From Sphingomonadaceae bacterium (GTDB lineage: Bacteria; Pseudomonadota; Alphaproteobacteria; Sphingomonadales; Sphingomonadaceae), in NCBI GenBank assembly GCA_019245455.1, contig JAFARM010000327.1:1-8325 (forward strand): a stretch of 8,325 nt of DNA. Reading direction: 5' to 3'. Positions 1-7,317 of this stretch are shown here, piece by piece. The notes below the pieces were generated by a model, which was not told the DNA's origin, did no database searches, and saw only the letters and a program-made list of their open reading frames with translations. Position 1 is the stretch's first letter. Each line of letters begins with the position of its first letter. A program made the translations under genes and the position numbers.

Positions 1-2
1 CG

Positions 3-194
3 AAGGCCGGGCTGGCCGGGGTCGACGACGCCGCCAAGGTGCTCCGCCTCGCCCGCACCGCCTGGTCGCCGGTGGCGATCGGCGTCGCCGCGCTCGCCTG
101 CGCCATGGTCACGCCGCTCCTGGCGCTGCTGCCGCTGTGCCTCAGCCCGGTGGTCGTGCGCCTGTTCCGCAGCCGCGGCTTGCCGGCGACCTGA
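3..194 (+). CDS. C-terminal end of a membrane protein (partial, 5' end outside window)
   Basis: An open frame enters from the left edge and ends at TGA 192-194, giving the last 63 residues of a protein. The visible part holds two hydrophobic stretches separated by a short polar turn (around WSPVAIGVAALACAMVTP and LLALLPLCLSPVVV). It finishes with a basic tail (RLFRSRGLPAT), the pattern expected for the end of an inner-membrane protein with a cytoplasmic positively charged C-terminus. Codon use matches the GC-rich neighbours. The layout faintly recalls the end of TMEM175/DUF1211-type channel proteins, but too little is visible to name a family. The gap to the radA start is 38 bp, so the two genes could share a transcript. 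Confidence is fair that it is coding and low for any function. Confidence 0.6.
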   Translation, partial: KAGLAGVDDAAKVLRLARTAWSPVAIGVAALACAMVTPLLALLPLCLSPVVVRLFRSRGLPAT

Positions 195-222
195 AACGGC
201 GCTACGTTTCTGCTTCGTTCAC

Positions 223-227
223 GGAGG
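223..227 (+). promoter_or_regulatory. Ribosome binding site that fixes the radA start
   Basis: GGAGG lies 5 nt before the GTG at 233. It favours this start over the upstream in-frame GTG at 137, which has no such site and would overlap the preceding gene. Confidence 0.75.
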
Positions 228-232
228 ACCGC

Positions 233-1597
<1,365 letters not shown>

Positions 1598-1631
1598 GCC
1601 ATTTCTAATACTGGAAGAGGAACCAGCGACG

Positions 1632-1778
1632 GCTACCCCTCCCGTAGGCGTACCGCCGCCTTCGGCTCAGGGGAGGGGCGAGAGACGGCGAAGCCGGCCC
1701 GGGGGTGGGGTGGTGCGGAGGGCCGTGACCAACCGCTGACTTCCCCACCCCCGGCCCCTCCCCTGAAGGGGAGGGGAG
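1632..1778. repeat. Composite intergenic palindromic repeat (three nested or adjacent inverted repeats)
   Basis: Most of the radA-cvpA gap (1598-1885) is occupied by this structure; I see no gene in it. First hairpin: CCCCTCCC at 1636-1643 pairs with GGGAGGGG at 1671-1678, with an inner stem GCCG/CGGC at 1655-1658 and 1663-1666. Second, wider pair: GGGGTGGGG at 1702-1710 is complementary to CCCCACCCC at 1743-1751, and the pairing nearly extends outward through the adjoining GGCC runs. Third hairpin: CCCCTCCCC at 1755-1763 pairs with GGGGAGGGG at 1768-1776 around a TGAA loop. Palindromes of this CCCCTCCC/GGGGAGGGG style are, to my knowledge, common between genes in Sphingomonas-like genomes. 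The hairpins could block RNA decay or help end the radA transcript, although no U-tract follows. A small GCAGT/ACTGC stem at 1781-1795 lies just outside. Confidence 0.8.
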
Positions 1779-1870
1779 ACGCAGTGCCGCACTGCGCCCG
1801 CTCTCCGTGAAGGTGGCGCATCGCGCGGGCGCGCCCGTCTTGCCACAGGGGTTCTGCCCGCCCCGCAACC

Positions 1871-1879
1871 TGCTACAGA
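1871..1879 (+). promoter_or_regulatory. Candidate -10 element for cvpA, possibly giving a leaderless transcript
   Basis: TGCTACAGA resembles an extended -10 box and the GCTANA core of alphaproteobacterial housekeeping promoters. It ends 6 nt before the cvpA ATG at 1886, so transcription would begin at or next to the start codon. No purine-rich Shine-Dalgarno sequence precedes that ATG, which fits a leaderless mRNA. No convincing -35 box is seen at the expected distance; a TTGCCA at 1840-1845 is too far upstream. Confidence 0.35.
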
Positions 1880-1885
1880 CGCCCC

Positions 1886-2539
1886 ATGGCCGCCAACGCC
1901 CTCACCGCGCTCGACATCGTCGTCCTGCTGCTGATCGTCCTCGGCGGCGCGGCGGGGTTCGCGCGCGGGTTCGTCACCGAGGTGCTGTCGCTCCTCGCCT
2001 GGGTCGCGGCCTTCTTCGCCGTGCGGCTGCTCTATCCGGCCGGGCAGCGGATCGCGCTCCACGTCACGCATACGGAGAGCGGGGCCGCGATCCTCGCCTT
2101 CGCCGTCATCTTCCTCACGACCTTCATCGCCTTCCGCATGGTCGCGGCCGAACTCGGCGACCGGACGCGATCGTCGATCGTCGGCCCGGTGGACCGCGTG
2201 CTGGGCCTCGGCTTCGGCGCGTTCAAGGGGCTGCTGTTCGGCGCGGTCATCTGGCTGGTCCTCGGCCTCGCCATGGACACGATGGACGGCGGCGGCCCGC
2301 GGCCGGCGTGGCTGACGGCGTCGCGCACCGCGCCGCTGCTCGAGGTGACGAGCCGCAGCATGGTCGATTTCGTCGAGAAGCGCCGCCACCCGGTGACGCC
2401 GCCCGCCGACAGCGCCGACCCTGCCGACCCCGTCCTGCCGCCCGGCCATCCGCCGATCCTCAAGGGCCACGGCTACAGCCAGCGCGACCGCAGCGACCTC
2501 GACAAGCTGCTCGACGCCGGCAACAAGACGCCGCTGTAG
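1886..2539 (+). CDS. cvpA: CvpA family inner-membrane protein
   Basis: This 217-residue protein belongs to the CvpA family, inner-membrane proteins known from colicin V production in E. coli and linked more broadly to envelope homeostasis; the molecular role is unsettled. Four hydrophobic segments are visible, at about residues 8-27, 31-50, 66-88 and 108-132. The family-typical N-terminal pattern ALDIVVLLLIVLGGAAGFARGFVTEVLSLLAWVAAF opens the protein in part, including the G-x-x-R-G-F turn. The soluble tail (about 140-217) is polar and proline-rich and ends in a conserved-looking SQRDRSDLDKLL stretch. The ATG at 1886 is the first in frame after the repeat. It has no Shine-Dalgarno and may be read from a leaderless transcript. 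The stop codon directly abuts the cysS start (TAG then ATG), so the two genes are almost certainly co-transcribed. The family call is firm, the function is not. Confidence 0.92.
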   Translation: MAANALTALDIVVLLLIVLGGAAGFARGFVTEVLSLLAWVAAFFAVRLLYPAGQRIALHVTHTESGAAILAFAVIFLTTFIAFRMVAAELGDRTRSSIVGPVDRVLGLGFGAFKGLLFGAVIWLVLGLAMDTMDGGGPRPAWLTASRTAPLLEVTSRSMVDFVEKRRHPVTPPADSADPADPVLPPGHPPILKGHGYSQRDRSDLDKLLDAGNKTPL

Positions 2540-3937
2540 ATGCCGATCCGCCTGTACGATACCGCGCGGCGGGAGAAGGTGCCGTTCGCGCCCGCCGACC
2601 CCGGCCGCGTGACGATGTACGTCTGCGGCCCGACCGTCTACGGCCGCGCCCACATCGGCAACGCGCGGCCGGCAGTGGTGTTCGACGTGCTGCAGCGCCT
2701 GCTGCGCCACGAATATGGCGCGGACCACGTCGTCTACGCGCGCAACGTCACCGACATCGACGATAAGATCATGGCGGCGGCGGCAGCGGAAGGCGTCGAC
2801 CCCAAGGTCATCACCGAACGCTACGAAGCGCACTATCTCGCCGACATGGGCGCGCTCGGCGTGCAGCCGCCCGACGTTGCGCCGCACGCGATCGACCACA
2901 TCCCGCAGATGGTGGCGATGATCGGCGACCTCATCGCCAAGGGCGCGGCCTATGCCGCCGAGGGCCACGTCCTGTTCGACGTCATCGCGCCCGGCGACTA
3001 TGGCCGGCTGTCGCGGCGGTCGCTCGACGACATGATCGCCGGCGCGCGGGTCGAGGTCGCGCCGTACAAGAAGAACCCCGCCGACTTCGTCCTGTGGAAG
3101 CCGTCGACGCCCGAGCAGCCGGGGTGGGACTCGCCCTGGGGCCGCGGCCGGCCGGGGTGGCACATCGAGTGCTCGGCGATGATCGCCGCGCACCTGGGCG
3201 AGACGATCGACATCCACGGCGGCGGCCTCGACCTGATCTTCCCGCACCACGAGAACGAGCTTGCCCAGTCGAGCTGCGCGCACGGCGCACCGCTGGCGCA
3301 GGTGTGGATGCACAACGGCTTCCTCAGCATGGGCGGCGGCGAGAAGATGTCAAAGTCGCTGGGGAATGTGGCAACGGTCGGCGACCTGCTGGCGCAGGGG
3401 TGGAGCGGCGAGGTGCTGCGGCTGGCGTTGCTCAGCGCGCACTACCGCCAGCCGCTGGAGTGGACGGAGGACCTGCTGCGGCAGAGCAAGGCGACGCTGG
3501 ATCGGTGGTATCGTATATACCGACACCAGCTTAAGTTCGGCTTTCCAATAGCCGTGGATGCTTATCTGCACGTAGCCAATACAGCTGACGCAATTAGAGA
3601 TGACCTAAACACACCGGGCTTGATCGCAGAGATTAATGGCCTGCTAGATTGGTTTGGCTTGTCGGTGAACGACGACGACGAAGCGCAACACGCCAGGAAG
3701 GCAGTGGCCGCCGGTTTGTCGGCAGCACAAGCGATCGGTCTTTTGTCCAGTCATCCGACCATCTGGTTTCAGGGCGAGAGTGACTCTTCCGACGGCGTTC
3801 ACGCCGCCATCACCGCCCGCACCGCCGCCCGCGCCGCGCGCAACTTCGCCGAGGCCGACCGCATCCGTGACGAACTCGCGGCTCAGGGCATCGTCCTCGA
3901 GGACGGCCCCTCCGGCACCACCTGGCGGCGGGCGTGA
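2540..3937 (+). CDS. cysS: Cysteinyl-tRNA synthetase
   Basis: CysRS charges tRNA-Cys with cysteine using ATP (EC 6.1.1.16) in the cytoplasm. The 465-residue product is close to the 461 residues of the E. coli enzyme. The class I HIGH motif appears as HIGN at 38-41 and KMSKS at 269-273. The four zinc ligands that select cysteine are in place: C29, C211, H236 and E240. A DALR-type tRNA-binding domain follows, with the DDLNTP motif, and the protein ends in the conserved [25 protein letters not shown] tail. The ATG follows the cvpA stop with no gap, and the stop codon overlaps the DUF2256 start (GTGA), indicating translational coupling on both sides. The odd part is roughly residues 324-417 (about 3511-3790). 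There GC content drops sharply and codons rare elsewhere in the window (ATA, AGA, CTA) appear, yet the frame and the family motifs are kept. Confidence 0.97.
   Translation: MPIRLYDTARREKVPFAPADPGRVTMYVCGPTVYGRAHIGNARPAVVFDVLQRLLRHEYGADHVVYARNVTDIDDKIMAAAAAEGVDPKVITERYEAHYLADMGALGVQPPDVAPHAIDHIPQMVAMIGDLIAKGAAYAAEGHVLFDVIAPGDYGRLSRRSLDDMIAGARVEVAPYKKNPADFVLWKPSTPEQPGWDSPWGRGRPGWHIECSAMIAAHLGETIDIHGGGLDLIFPHHENELAQSSCAHGAPLAQVWMHNGFLSMGGGEKMSKSLGNVATVGDLLAQGWSGEVLRLALLSAHYRQPLEWTEDLLRQSKATLDRWYRIYRHQLKFGFPIAVDAYLHVANTADAIRDDLNTPGLIAEINGLLDWFGLSVNDDDEAQHARKAVAAGLSAAQAIGLLSSHPTIWFQGESDSSDGVHAAITARTAARAARNFAEADRIRDELAAQGIVLEDGPSGTTWRRA
3511..3790 (+). other. Low-GC, atypical-codon segment within cysS
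   Basis: Counting by eye, 3541-3600 is 28/60 GC and 3601-3660 is 29/60 GC (about 47-48 percent), against 46/60 (77 percent) at 3001-3060 in the same gene. Codons such as ATA, AGA, CTA, AAT and ACA cluster here and are nearly absent in the flanks. Composition returns to normal abruptly near 3790. The segment covers the DALR tRNA-binding domain. Total protein length is normal, which points to replacement of a segment rather than insertion. A recombination tract from a lower-GC relative is the simplest reading, but it is inference. Confidence 0.7.
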
Positions 3938-4092
3938 AGTCGCGCACCGGCAAGACCGTCGCCAAGGCCGACCTGCCGACCAAGGTCTGCGCCTTCTGCC
4001 AGCGGCCCTTCGCGTGGCGCAAGAAATGGTCGCGCGACTGGGAGCAGGTGCGCTTCTGCTCCGACCGCTGCCGCGCCGCCGGCGCGAGCTGA
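3934..4092 (+). CDS. DUF2256 small zinc-ribbon-like protein
   Basis: A 52-residue ORF starts at GTG 3934, overlapping the cysS stop in a GTGA junction, and ends at TGA 4090-4092. The product carries two CxxC-type pairs, C19-x2-C22 and C42-x3-C46, around the block [20 protein letters not shown]. This matches the DUF2256 family pattern (C-x2-C, R-P-F-x-W-R-K-K-W, then C-S-x-x-C). The four cysteines most likely bind one zinc ion. The biochemical function is unknown; relatives are usually 40-60 residues long and in some bacteria sit next to photolyase or cryptochrome genes. The start overlap and continuous reading suggest translation coupled to cysS. Only 23 bp separate its stop from that of the convergent minus-strand gene. 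That gap holds the palindrome CCGCGCGCGG (4097-4106) but no T-run, so no clear terminator is visible. Confidence 0.88.
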   Translation: MKSRTGKTVAKADLPTKVCAFCQRPFAWRKKWSRDWEQVRFCSDRCRAAGAS

Positions 4093-4115
4093 TCGTCCGC
4101 GCGCGGCGCCGGCTC

Positions 4116-5003
4116 CTACTTGGCCGCGCCCGCGACTGGCACCCAGGCGAAGCCGTCGCCCTTGGCCGCGATCCGGCCGACGCCGGGGTAGGGGAAGTGC
4201 GGCGCGAAGACCAGCTCGTGGCTCGCCGCCAGGCGGGCGAGCGTCGCCTTGCGGCTGGCCTTGCCCACCGCCTTGTCGCTGTCGAAGCCCATCGCCCAGT
4301 CGGGCTTGGCGAGCGAGACGATGCTGCTGTGCACCGTGTCGCCGAGGTCGAGCAGGCGGGTCTTGCCGGAGACGATCTCATAGCCCGTGTGCCCCGGCGT
4401 GTGGCCGTTGATCGCGATCGCCCGGATCCCCGGCACGACCTCGCCGCCGGGGGTGAAGGTCGCCACCTGCGGCGTGATCGCGGCGACCAGCTTGGCCGCA
4501 CCGGGGTTCGACTTCAGGTATTCCCACTCGGCCGCGGCCATCCGCACCTTGGCGCCCGGAAAGGCCGGGGTGCCGTCCTTCGTCAGCAGGCCGCTGACAT
4601 GGTCGCCGTGGCTGTGGGTGATGAGCACGTCGGTAACGTCGCCGGGCTTGACGCCCGCGGCGGCGAGGCTGGGGATCAGCTGGCCCATCGCCGGGCCGTT
4701 GCCGCTGTCGATCAGCACCGTGCGGCCGGGCAGCTTGACCAGCAGCGCGTTGAACGCGACCGCGACCGTGTCCGCCGGCGCGCCGGCCGCGGTCAGCACG
4801 GCGCTGACGGCGTCGGGGCTCGCATCGGTGCCGAAGGTCTTGCCGTCGTTGGGGATCAGCGCATCGCCGTCGTGGAGCGCCGCGACGCGCACCTGGCCTA
4901 CCGTGTACCACGTCGCCGCCGGCGCGACCGGCTGCTGCATCGGTGCAGCGGAAAGCGGCGCGGCGAGGGCGGCGGTCAGGGCGAGGGCAACGCGACGGAT
5001 CAT
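4116..5003 (-). CDS. Exported metallo-beta-lactamase-fold hydrolase
   Basis: The 295-residue product opens with a typical Sec signal peptide: MIRR, a hydrophobic Ala/Leu core, and likely cleavage near S18-A19-A20. It should act in the periplasm or outside the cell. The metallo-beta-lactamase metal site is complete: H130-S-H132-G-D134-H135, H205 in GHTPGHTG, D222 in LDLGDTVHSS, and a final H269 in FAPHFPYPG. The order and the GDTVHSS and PHFPYPG blocks resemble the lactonase and methyl-parathion-hydrolase-like branch (glyoxylase/MBL superfamily) more than true beta-lactamases. Substrate cannot be read from sequence; lactone, ester or phosphotriester hydrolysis are possibilities. The ATG at 5003 is chosen because it gives the signal peptide directly. 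A longer open frame upstream runs antisense to rimP and is not credible. The gene stands alone, convergent with cysS-DUF2256 and divergent from rimP. Confidence 0.93.
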   Translation of the reverse strand: MIRRVALALTAALAAPLSAAPMQQPVAPAATWYTVGQVRVAALHDGDALIPNDGKTFGTDASPDAVSAVLTAAGAPADTVAVAFNALLVKLPGRTVLIDSGNGPAMGQLIPSLAAAGVKPGDVTDVLITHSHGDHVSGLLTKDGTPAFPGAKVRMAAAEWEYLKSNPGAAKLVAAITPQVATFTPGGEVVPGIRAIAINGHTPGHTGYEIVSGKTRLLDLGDTVHSSIVSLAKPDWAMGFDSDKAVGKASRKATLARLAASHELVFAPHFPYPGVGRIAAKGDGFAWVPVAGAAK

Positions 5004-5033
5004 GGCTTGAGGCTCCCGGGTCGTGACGGTCCC

Positions 5034-5062
5034 GCCATAGCCGCGCCCCCACGCTCGCGCAA
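5034..5062 (-). promoter_or_regulatory. Candidate promoter for the metallo-hydrolase gene
   Basis: On the minus strand, TTGCGC (5062-5057) and TATGGC (5039-5034) are separated by 17 nt, giving a -10 box about 30 nt before the ATG at 5003. Both boxes match the sigma-70 consensus only partly, so this is a suggestion. It would be back-to-back with the rimP promoter candidate, with 9 bp between the two -35 boxes. Confidence 0.35.
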
Positions 5063-5071
5063 AGCGCCACC

Positions 5072-5100
5072 TTGCGGCAGGGCGTCGCGAGGCGTATATG
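5072..5100 (+). promoter_or_regulatory. Candidate sigma-70-type promoter for the rimP-nusA-ylxR-infB operon
   Basis: TTGCGG at 5072-5077 and TATATG at 5095-5100 are spaced by 17 nt, in the 117-bp divergent gap before rimP. The -10 box stands out in otherwise GC-rich DNA. Transcription would begin near 5107, leaving a leader of about 14 nt. The same TATATG contains the ATG of a possible eight-codon leader ORF; both readings cannot hold for one transcript. Confidence 0.5.
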
Positions 5101-5124
5101 GCCGTCATCTTCACATCGTCATGA
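5098..5124 (+). other. Possible eight-codon upstream ORF overlapping the rimP start
   Basis: ATG at 5098 opens a mini-ORF encoding MAVIFTSS, ending at TGA 5122-5124, which overlaps the rimP ATG (5121-5123) in an ATGA junction. A GAGG at 5089-5092 lies 5 nt before its ATG, whereas rimP has no Shine-Dalgarno of its own. It could deliver ribosomes to rimP by coupling. Alternatively, the ATG is just part of the -10 box TATATG and is never transcribed. Confidence 0.25.
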
Positions 5125-5732
5125 CTGCGAAGGTCGGTTCGGGACGCGCCCGGGCCGCCGGCGAAGTCGCACATCCGGGAGTTGCCGCCGTTACCGCCAC
5201 CGCCGACCTGACGCCGCTGATCGCCCCCGTCGCCGCCGCGCAGGGGCTGGCGCTGGTGCGCGTGCAGATGACGGGGACGGGGGCGAAGACGCTGCAGGTC
5301 ATGGCCGAGGATCCGGCGACCGGGCAGCTGACGCTGGAACAGTGCGAGACGCTCAGCCGCGCGTTGTCCGACGTGCTCGACGAGGCCGACCCGATCGAAC
5401 ATGAGTACGCGCTCGAGGTGTCGTCGCCGGGCATCGACCGGCCGCTGACCCGCCTTGGCGACTATGCGCGCTGGGCCGGGCACGAGGCGCGGCTGAAGCT
5501 CCGCGAGAGCATCGACGGTCGCGTCCGGCTGCACGGCACGCTAGCCGGCGTCACGGGCGAGAACGTGGCGATCGCGCTGCCCAGCGGCGGCGAGGCGACG
5601 GTACCCTTCGCCGCCATCGACAGCGCCAAGCTGGTCTTGACGAACAAGCTGATCGCGGCGACGCGGCCCCTGGCCTTCGCCGACGCCGAAACCATCGAGA
5701 TGCCGTCCGACGGCGAAGAGGATGAGGACTGA
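5121..5732 (+). CDS. rimP: Ribosome maturation factor RimP
   Basis: RimP binds the nascent 30S subunit and helps its maturation in the cytoplasm. The 203-residue product shows the family core. LTPLIAPVAAAQGLALVRVQ begins near residue 30, LQVMAEDPATGQLTLEQCETLSRALSD follows, and the signature YALEVSSPGIDRPLT lies near the middle. A C-terminal SH3-like domain includes the AIDSAKLVLTNKL stretch, and the tail is acidic (EEDED). About 29 Ala/Gly-rich residues precede the conserved part. No other in-frame ATG, GTG or TTG lies between 5121 and the core, so this start is used despite the lack of a Shine-Dalgarno. The stop codon ends 1 nt before the nusA ATG. Being first in the rimP-nusA-ylxR-infB order, conserved across bacteria, makes the assignment secure. 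Confidence 0.96.
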   Translation: MTAKVGSGRARAAGEVAHPGVAAVTATADLTPLIAPVAAAQGLALVRVQMTGTGAKTLQVMAEDPATGQLTLEQCETLSRALSDVLDEADPIEHEYALEVSSPGIDRPLTRLGDYARWAGHEARLKLRESIDGRVRLHGTLAGVTGENVAIALPSGGEATVPFAAIDSAKLVLTNKLIAATRPLAFADAETIEMPSDGEEDED

Positions 5733-5733
5733 C

Positions 5734-7317
5734 ATGGCCCAGGCTGCCACCGCCACCCGCTCCGGCCCCGCCGCCGTCACGGCGAACCGCGCCGAGCTGA
5801 TCGCGATTGCCGACGCGGTCGCGCGCGAGAAGTCGATCGACCGGATGATCGTCATCGAGGCGATGGAGGAGTCGATCCAGAAGGCGGCGCGCGCCCGCTA
5901 CGGTGCGGAGAACGACATCCGCGCCAAGATCGACCCGCGCAGCGGCGACCTCCGCCTGTGGCGCGTGCTCGAGGTGGTCGAGGCGCCCGAGGACTTCTTC
6001 AAGCAGGTCAGCGTCGCCGACGCGCAGAAGCTGCAGGCCGGCGCCGTCGTCGGCGACTTCATCGTCGACCCCCTGCCGCCGATCGAGTTCGGCCGCATCG
6101 CGGCGCAGGCGGCCAAGCAGGTCATCGTCCAGAAGGTCCGCGACGCCGAGCGCGACCGCCAGTTCGAGGAATATAAGGACCGCCAGGGCGAGATCATCAC
6201 CGGCGTCGTTAAGCGCGCCGAGTTCGGCCACGTCGTCGTCGACCTCGGCAAGGCGGAGGGCGTCATCCGCCGCGACCAGCAGATTCCGCGCGAGGTGCTG
6301 CGCGTCGGCGACCGCGTCCGCACGCTGATCCTGTCGGTCAGGCGGGAGCCGCGGGGGCCGCAGATCTTCCTGTCGCGCGCCGCCGGCGACTTCATGAAGA
6401 AGCTGTTCGCGCAGGAAGTGCCGGAAATCTACGACGGCATCATCGAGATCAAGGCCGTCGCCCGCGACCCCGGCAGCCGCGCCAAGATCGGCGTCATCAG
6501 CCGCGATTCGTCGATCGACCCCGTCGGTGCCTGCGTCGGCATGAAGGGCAGCCGCGTCCAGGCGGTCGTCCAGGAGCTGCAGGGTGAGAAGATCGACATC
6601 ATCCCCTGGTCGCCCGACACCGCGACCTTCGTCGTCAACGCGCTGCAGCCGGCCGAAGTCGCCAAGGTCGTGCTCGACGACACCGACAACCGCATCGACG
6701 TGGTGGTGCCCGACGACCAGCTGAGCCTTGCCATCGGCCGCCGCGGGCAGAACGTGCGCCTCGCCAGCCAGCTGACCGGCCGTCAGATCGACATCATGAC
6801 CGAGGCCGACGAGAGCGAGCGGCGGCAGAAGGAGTTCGTCGAGAAATCGGAGATGTTCCAGACCGAACTCGACGTCGACGAGACGCTGGCGCAGCTGCTC
6901 GTGGCGGAAGGCTTCAGCGAACTCGAGGAGGTCGCCTACGTCGACGTCGCCGAACTCGCCGGCATCGAGGGCTTCGACGACGACCTCGCCGCCGAGCTGC
7001 AGAGCCGCGCGCAGGAGGCGCTCGACCGCAAGGAGGCCGCCGCCCGCGAGGAGCGCCGCGCACTCGGCGTCGACGACACGCTCGCCGGGATCGACGGCCT
7101 CACCGAGGCGATGCTGGTGGTGCTCGGCCATGCCGGGGTCAAGACGCTCGACGACCTCGGCGACCTTGCGTCGGACGAGCTGGTCGACAAGCGCACCGGC
7201 ATCCTGCGCGCTTTCGGTCTCGGCGAGGACGAGGGCAACCGCATCATCATGGCCGCCCGCGCGCACTGGTTCGAGGGCGAGACCGGGGAGGACGCCCATG
7301 CGGAGCCCTCCCGATGA
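5734..7317 (+). CDS. nusA: Transcription elongation, termination and antitermination factor NusA
   Basis: NusA binds RNA polymerase and nascent RNA and modulates pausing, termination and antitermination. The 527-residue protein has the full domain set. The N-terminal polymerase-binding domain (about 18-130) carries [17 protein letters not shown]. The S1 domain (about 150-215) has [20 protein letters not shown] in part. KH1 (G-x-x-G loop near 265-275, [12 protein letters not shown]) and KH2 (near 333, [12 protein letters not shown]) follow. Two C-terminal helix-hairpin-helix-like acidic repeats run from about 378 to the end, as in other proteobacterial NusA. ATG 5734 is preferred, with GAGG 5724-5727 ending 6 nt before it. 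An alternative ATG at 5722 would overlap rimP and has a purine-rich stretch too close to it. The last 20 nt overlap the ylxR start, so translation of the two is probably coupled. Confidence 0.97.
   Translation: MAQAATATRSGPAAVTANRAELIAIADAVAREKSIDRMIVIEAMEESIQKAARARYGAENDIRAKIDPRSGDLRLWRVLEVVEAPEDFFKQVSVADAQKLQAGAVVGDFIVDPLPPIEFGRIAAQAAKQVIVQKVRDAERDRQFEEYKDRQGEIITGVVKRAEFGHVVVDLGKAEGVIRRDQQIPREVLRVGDRVRTLILSVRREPRGPQIFLSRAAGDFMKKLFAQEVPEIYDGIIEIKAVARDPGSRAKIGVISRDSSIDPVGACVGMKGSRVQAVVQELQGEKIDIIPWSPDTATFVVNALQPAEVAKVVLDDTDNRIDVVVPDDQLSLAIGRRGQNVRLASQLTGRQIDIMTEADESERRQKEFVEKSEMFQTELDVDETLAQLLVAEGFSELEEVAYVDVAELAGIEGFDDDLAAELQSRAQEALDRKEAAAREERRALGVDDTLAGIDGLTEAMLVVLGHAGVKTLDDLGDLASDELVDKRTGILRAFGLGEDEGNRIIMAARAHWFEGETGEDAHAEPSR
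7287..7291 (+). promoter_or_regulatory. Ribosome binding site that fixes the ylxR start
   Basis: GGAGG inside the end of nusA lies 6 nt before ATG 7298. No other in-frame ATG, GTG, TTG or CTG occurs between that ATG and the conserved RRC motif. This site therefore settles the start upstream of the palindrome at 7346-7373. Confidence 0.8.

Noticed and set aside
137..232. Longer radA from the GTG at 137
   Set aside because: It overlaps the end of the upstream membrane-protein gene, lacks a ribosome binding site and adds residues not expected before the RadA zinc finger. The GTG at 233 has GGAGG 5 nt upstream.
1667..3313. Long minus-strand open frame antisense to cvpA and cysS
   Set aside because: It is a GC-rich shadow frame rich in Arg, Asp, His and Val with no recognisable domain, covering two firmly identified genes on the other strand.
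4093..4115. Bidirectional terminator between the convergent stops
   Set aside because: The CCGCGCGCGG palindrome is short and has no T-run on either side. This composition arises readily by chance in such GC-rich DNA.
3780..5120. Plus-strand open frame running into rimP in frame, suggesting a large fusion protein
   Set aside because: It is antisense to the well-supported metallo-hydrolase and overlaps cysS and DUF2256. Its translation has no domain before the RimP core; the true RimP start is 5121.
5722..5733. Alternative nusA start at ATG 5722
   Set aside because: It would overlap the rimP stop and has a purine-rich stretch too close to act as a ribosome site. ATG 5734 has GAGG at good spacing.
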